From contig CALERO010000152.1 of assembly GCA_937907325.1 (NCBI GenBank), positions 1-25,149 of the forward strand: a stretch of DNA of 25,149 bases. Reading direction: 5' to 3'. Under the pieces are notes generated by a model, which made no database searches, had not been told where the DNA came from, and worked only from the letters and a program-made list of their open reading frames with translations. The translations under genes were made by a program, and so were the position numbers. How positions within the stretch are numbered: position 1 is the first letter of the stretch; each line of letters starts with the position of its first letter. The stretch comes from UBA4716 sp002438865. Lineage in GTDB: Bacteria; Bacillota; Clostridia; UBA1381. Shown here piece after piece: positions 24,352-25,149 of this stretch.

Positions 24352-25149
24352 ATGCAAAATACATATACCTGCAGCAGTGAAGAATTGATAAAAAATACAA
24401 GGCTTCCTTTGCGTGTGATGAATACGGAGGAGGATATGTACGATGAAATCGCACATATCATGGCGGACGTGATAGAGAAAAACAACGGCGGACAAACCGT
24501 TATAATATGTCCCGTAGGACCGACGGGGCAGTACGGAAGATTTGCCGAAATCGTAAATAAACGGCGAATAAGCCTGAAAAATTGTATATTTATAAATATG
24601 GACGAGTATCTAACCGATAATGATGAAACAATACCATATGACAGTATACTGTCTTTTCACGGAATTATGGATCGTGAGCTTTACCGAAAAATTGACCCGG
24701 AGCTTATTATGCCCGAGGAACAGCGGATTTTTCCCGAGCCGGGAAAGGAAAAGGAGCTGGACGAATATATAGAAAAACTCGGTAAGATAGACTGCGTGCT
24801 TACGGGAGTCGGAATAAACGGTCACATTGCATTCAATGAGCCGCCGTCGGAAAATGACAGAATAAGCGATGAAGATTATCGGAACATCGGTACACGCAGG
24901 CTCGATATTTCAAGGGAAACCGTGACAAATAACGGTGCAAATAAGCTTTGCGGAGCACTGGACATCTTCCCCAAGCGCTGTATAACGCTCGGAATGAAAC
25001 AACTGTTAAAGGCGGATATGATAAAAGTATATCTGTACTGCGGCTGGCAGTGGGGAATTATGCGGAAAGCGGCGCTTGAACCGCCAACTCGATTGGGGCA
25101 ATCCCTCATTTTGTGTAAACCTCAAAATTCACTCCAAAATGATAATATA
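24352..25149 (+). CDS. nagB: Glucosamine-6-phosphate deaminase family protein, 3' end disrupted or incomplete
   Basis: 266 codons with no stop before the window ends. It starts 2 bp after the nagA stop, with GGGAGG (24340-24345) inside the end of nagA. NagB converts glucosamine-6-P to fructose-6-P and ammonia. Visible motifs are NMDEY (Asp84), and GINGHIAFNEP with Asn156, His158 and Glu163; Asn in place of the E. coli Asp is common in Gram-positive members. The opening PVGPTGQY loop belongs to a clostridial NagB-like subgroup, so the exact substrate is not certain. Similarity continues to about residue 246 (RKAALEPPT). The family would then have about 20-25 more residues (a PASxLQxHP-type end), but the frame instead reads into unrelated sequence from about 25090, apparently an insertion element. 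The gene is probably broken at its C-terminus. Confidence 0.8.
   Translation, partial: MQNTYTCSSEELIKNTRLPLRVMNTEEDMYDEIAHIMADVIEKNNGGQTVIICPVGPTGQYGRFAEIVNKRRISLKNCIFINMDEYLTDNDETIPYDSILSFHGIMDRELYRKIDPELIMPEEQRIFPEPGKEKELDEYIEKLGKIDCVLTGVGINGHIAFNEPPSENDRISDEDYRNIGTRRLDISRETVTNNGANKLCGALDIFPKRCITLGMKQLLKADMIKVYLYCGWQWGIMRKAALEPPTRLGQSLILCKPQNSLQNDNI
25095..25149. mobile_element. Possible terminus of an IS256-type insertion sequence (cut by window end)
   Basis: From 25095 the sequence begins GGGGCAATCCCTCATT and then TTGTGTAAA, with the latter at position 17. This layout, with a G-rich tip and a TTGTGTAAA block about 16 bp in, is what I recall for IS256-family terminal repeats. It coincides with the point where NagB similarity stops. 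No transposase reading frame is inside the window, so the identification is tentative. Confidence 0.4.

Noticed and set aside
24811..24843. Asn156 in place of the E. coli NagB catalytic Asp as evidence of inactivity
   Set aside because: GxNGHI(A/G)FNEP is widespread in Gram-positive NagB proteins, so this is a normal variant.
1..25149. CRISPR array, tRNA, rRNA or phage genes
   Set aside because: No regularly spaced repeats, tRNA-like cloverleaf, rRNA segments or phage-type proteins were seen.

Overview
The window looks like a chromosomal segment of an anaerobic, gut-type Clostridia (Bacillota) with moderate GC. The evidence is strong AGGAGG-type ribosome sites, Gram-positive signal peptides, SLH (S-layer homology) anchoring domains on several exported proteins, an AraC-type regulator and a NagA/NagB pair. 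An SLH-rich relative of Monoglobus or Oscillospirales would fit, but this is only an impression; there is no rRNA or tRNA here to place it.

Positions 1-22165 hold six large exported proteins, all on the + strand: (A) 1505 aa, three copies of a beta-rich module alternating with FN3 domains and ending in a degenerate DUF4886/SGNH-like domain; (B) 1512 aa, the same module family plus FN3, a Big_5-like domain, a cohesin-like domain and three SLH repeats; (C) 868 aa, N-terminal SLH repeats followed by about 670 residues I cannot assign; (D) 1160 aa, a clan GH-A-type glycoside hydrolase with C-terminal SLH; (E) 1139 aa, a GLUG-repeat protein; (F) 946 aa, a second hydrolase paralogous to D, also with SLH. 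E and F are 15 bp apart and clearly coupled. A to D are separated by 73-139 bp gaps. Each gap carries a GC-rich hairpin without a T-run just upstream of the next ribosome site, so A-D may be one transcript with structured intercistronic regions. A 106-bp imperfect inverted repeat and a partial second copy lie between D and E.

Positions 22166-25149 are a different kind of region. A bidirectional terminator separates F from a convergent AraC-family regulator gene. That gene diverges, over 140 bp with two near-consensus promoters, from nagA and a NagB-family gene (N-acetylglucosamine-6-phosphate deacetylase and glucosamine-6-phosphate deaminase). The NagB-like reading frame loses similarity to its family about 60 bp before the window ends, where the sequence looks like the tip of an IS256-type insertion sequence.

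Taken together (inference), this is a surface-anchored glycan-handling locus next to amino-sugar catabolism. D and F would cut a polysaccharide at the cell surface, A, B and E would bind or organise substrate, and the nag pair would feed released GlcNAc-6-P into glycolysis. The substrate, and whether the AraC protein also controls the surface genes, cannot be read from the sequence. The least ordinary items are the doubly mutated SGNH-like domain of A, the scaffoldin-like architecture of B, the orphan region of C, the hairpin series, and the apparent insertion into nagB.
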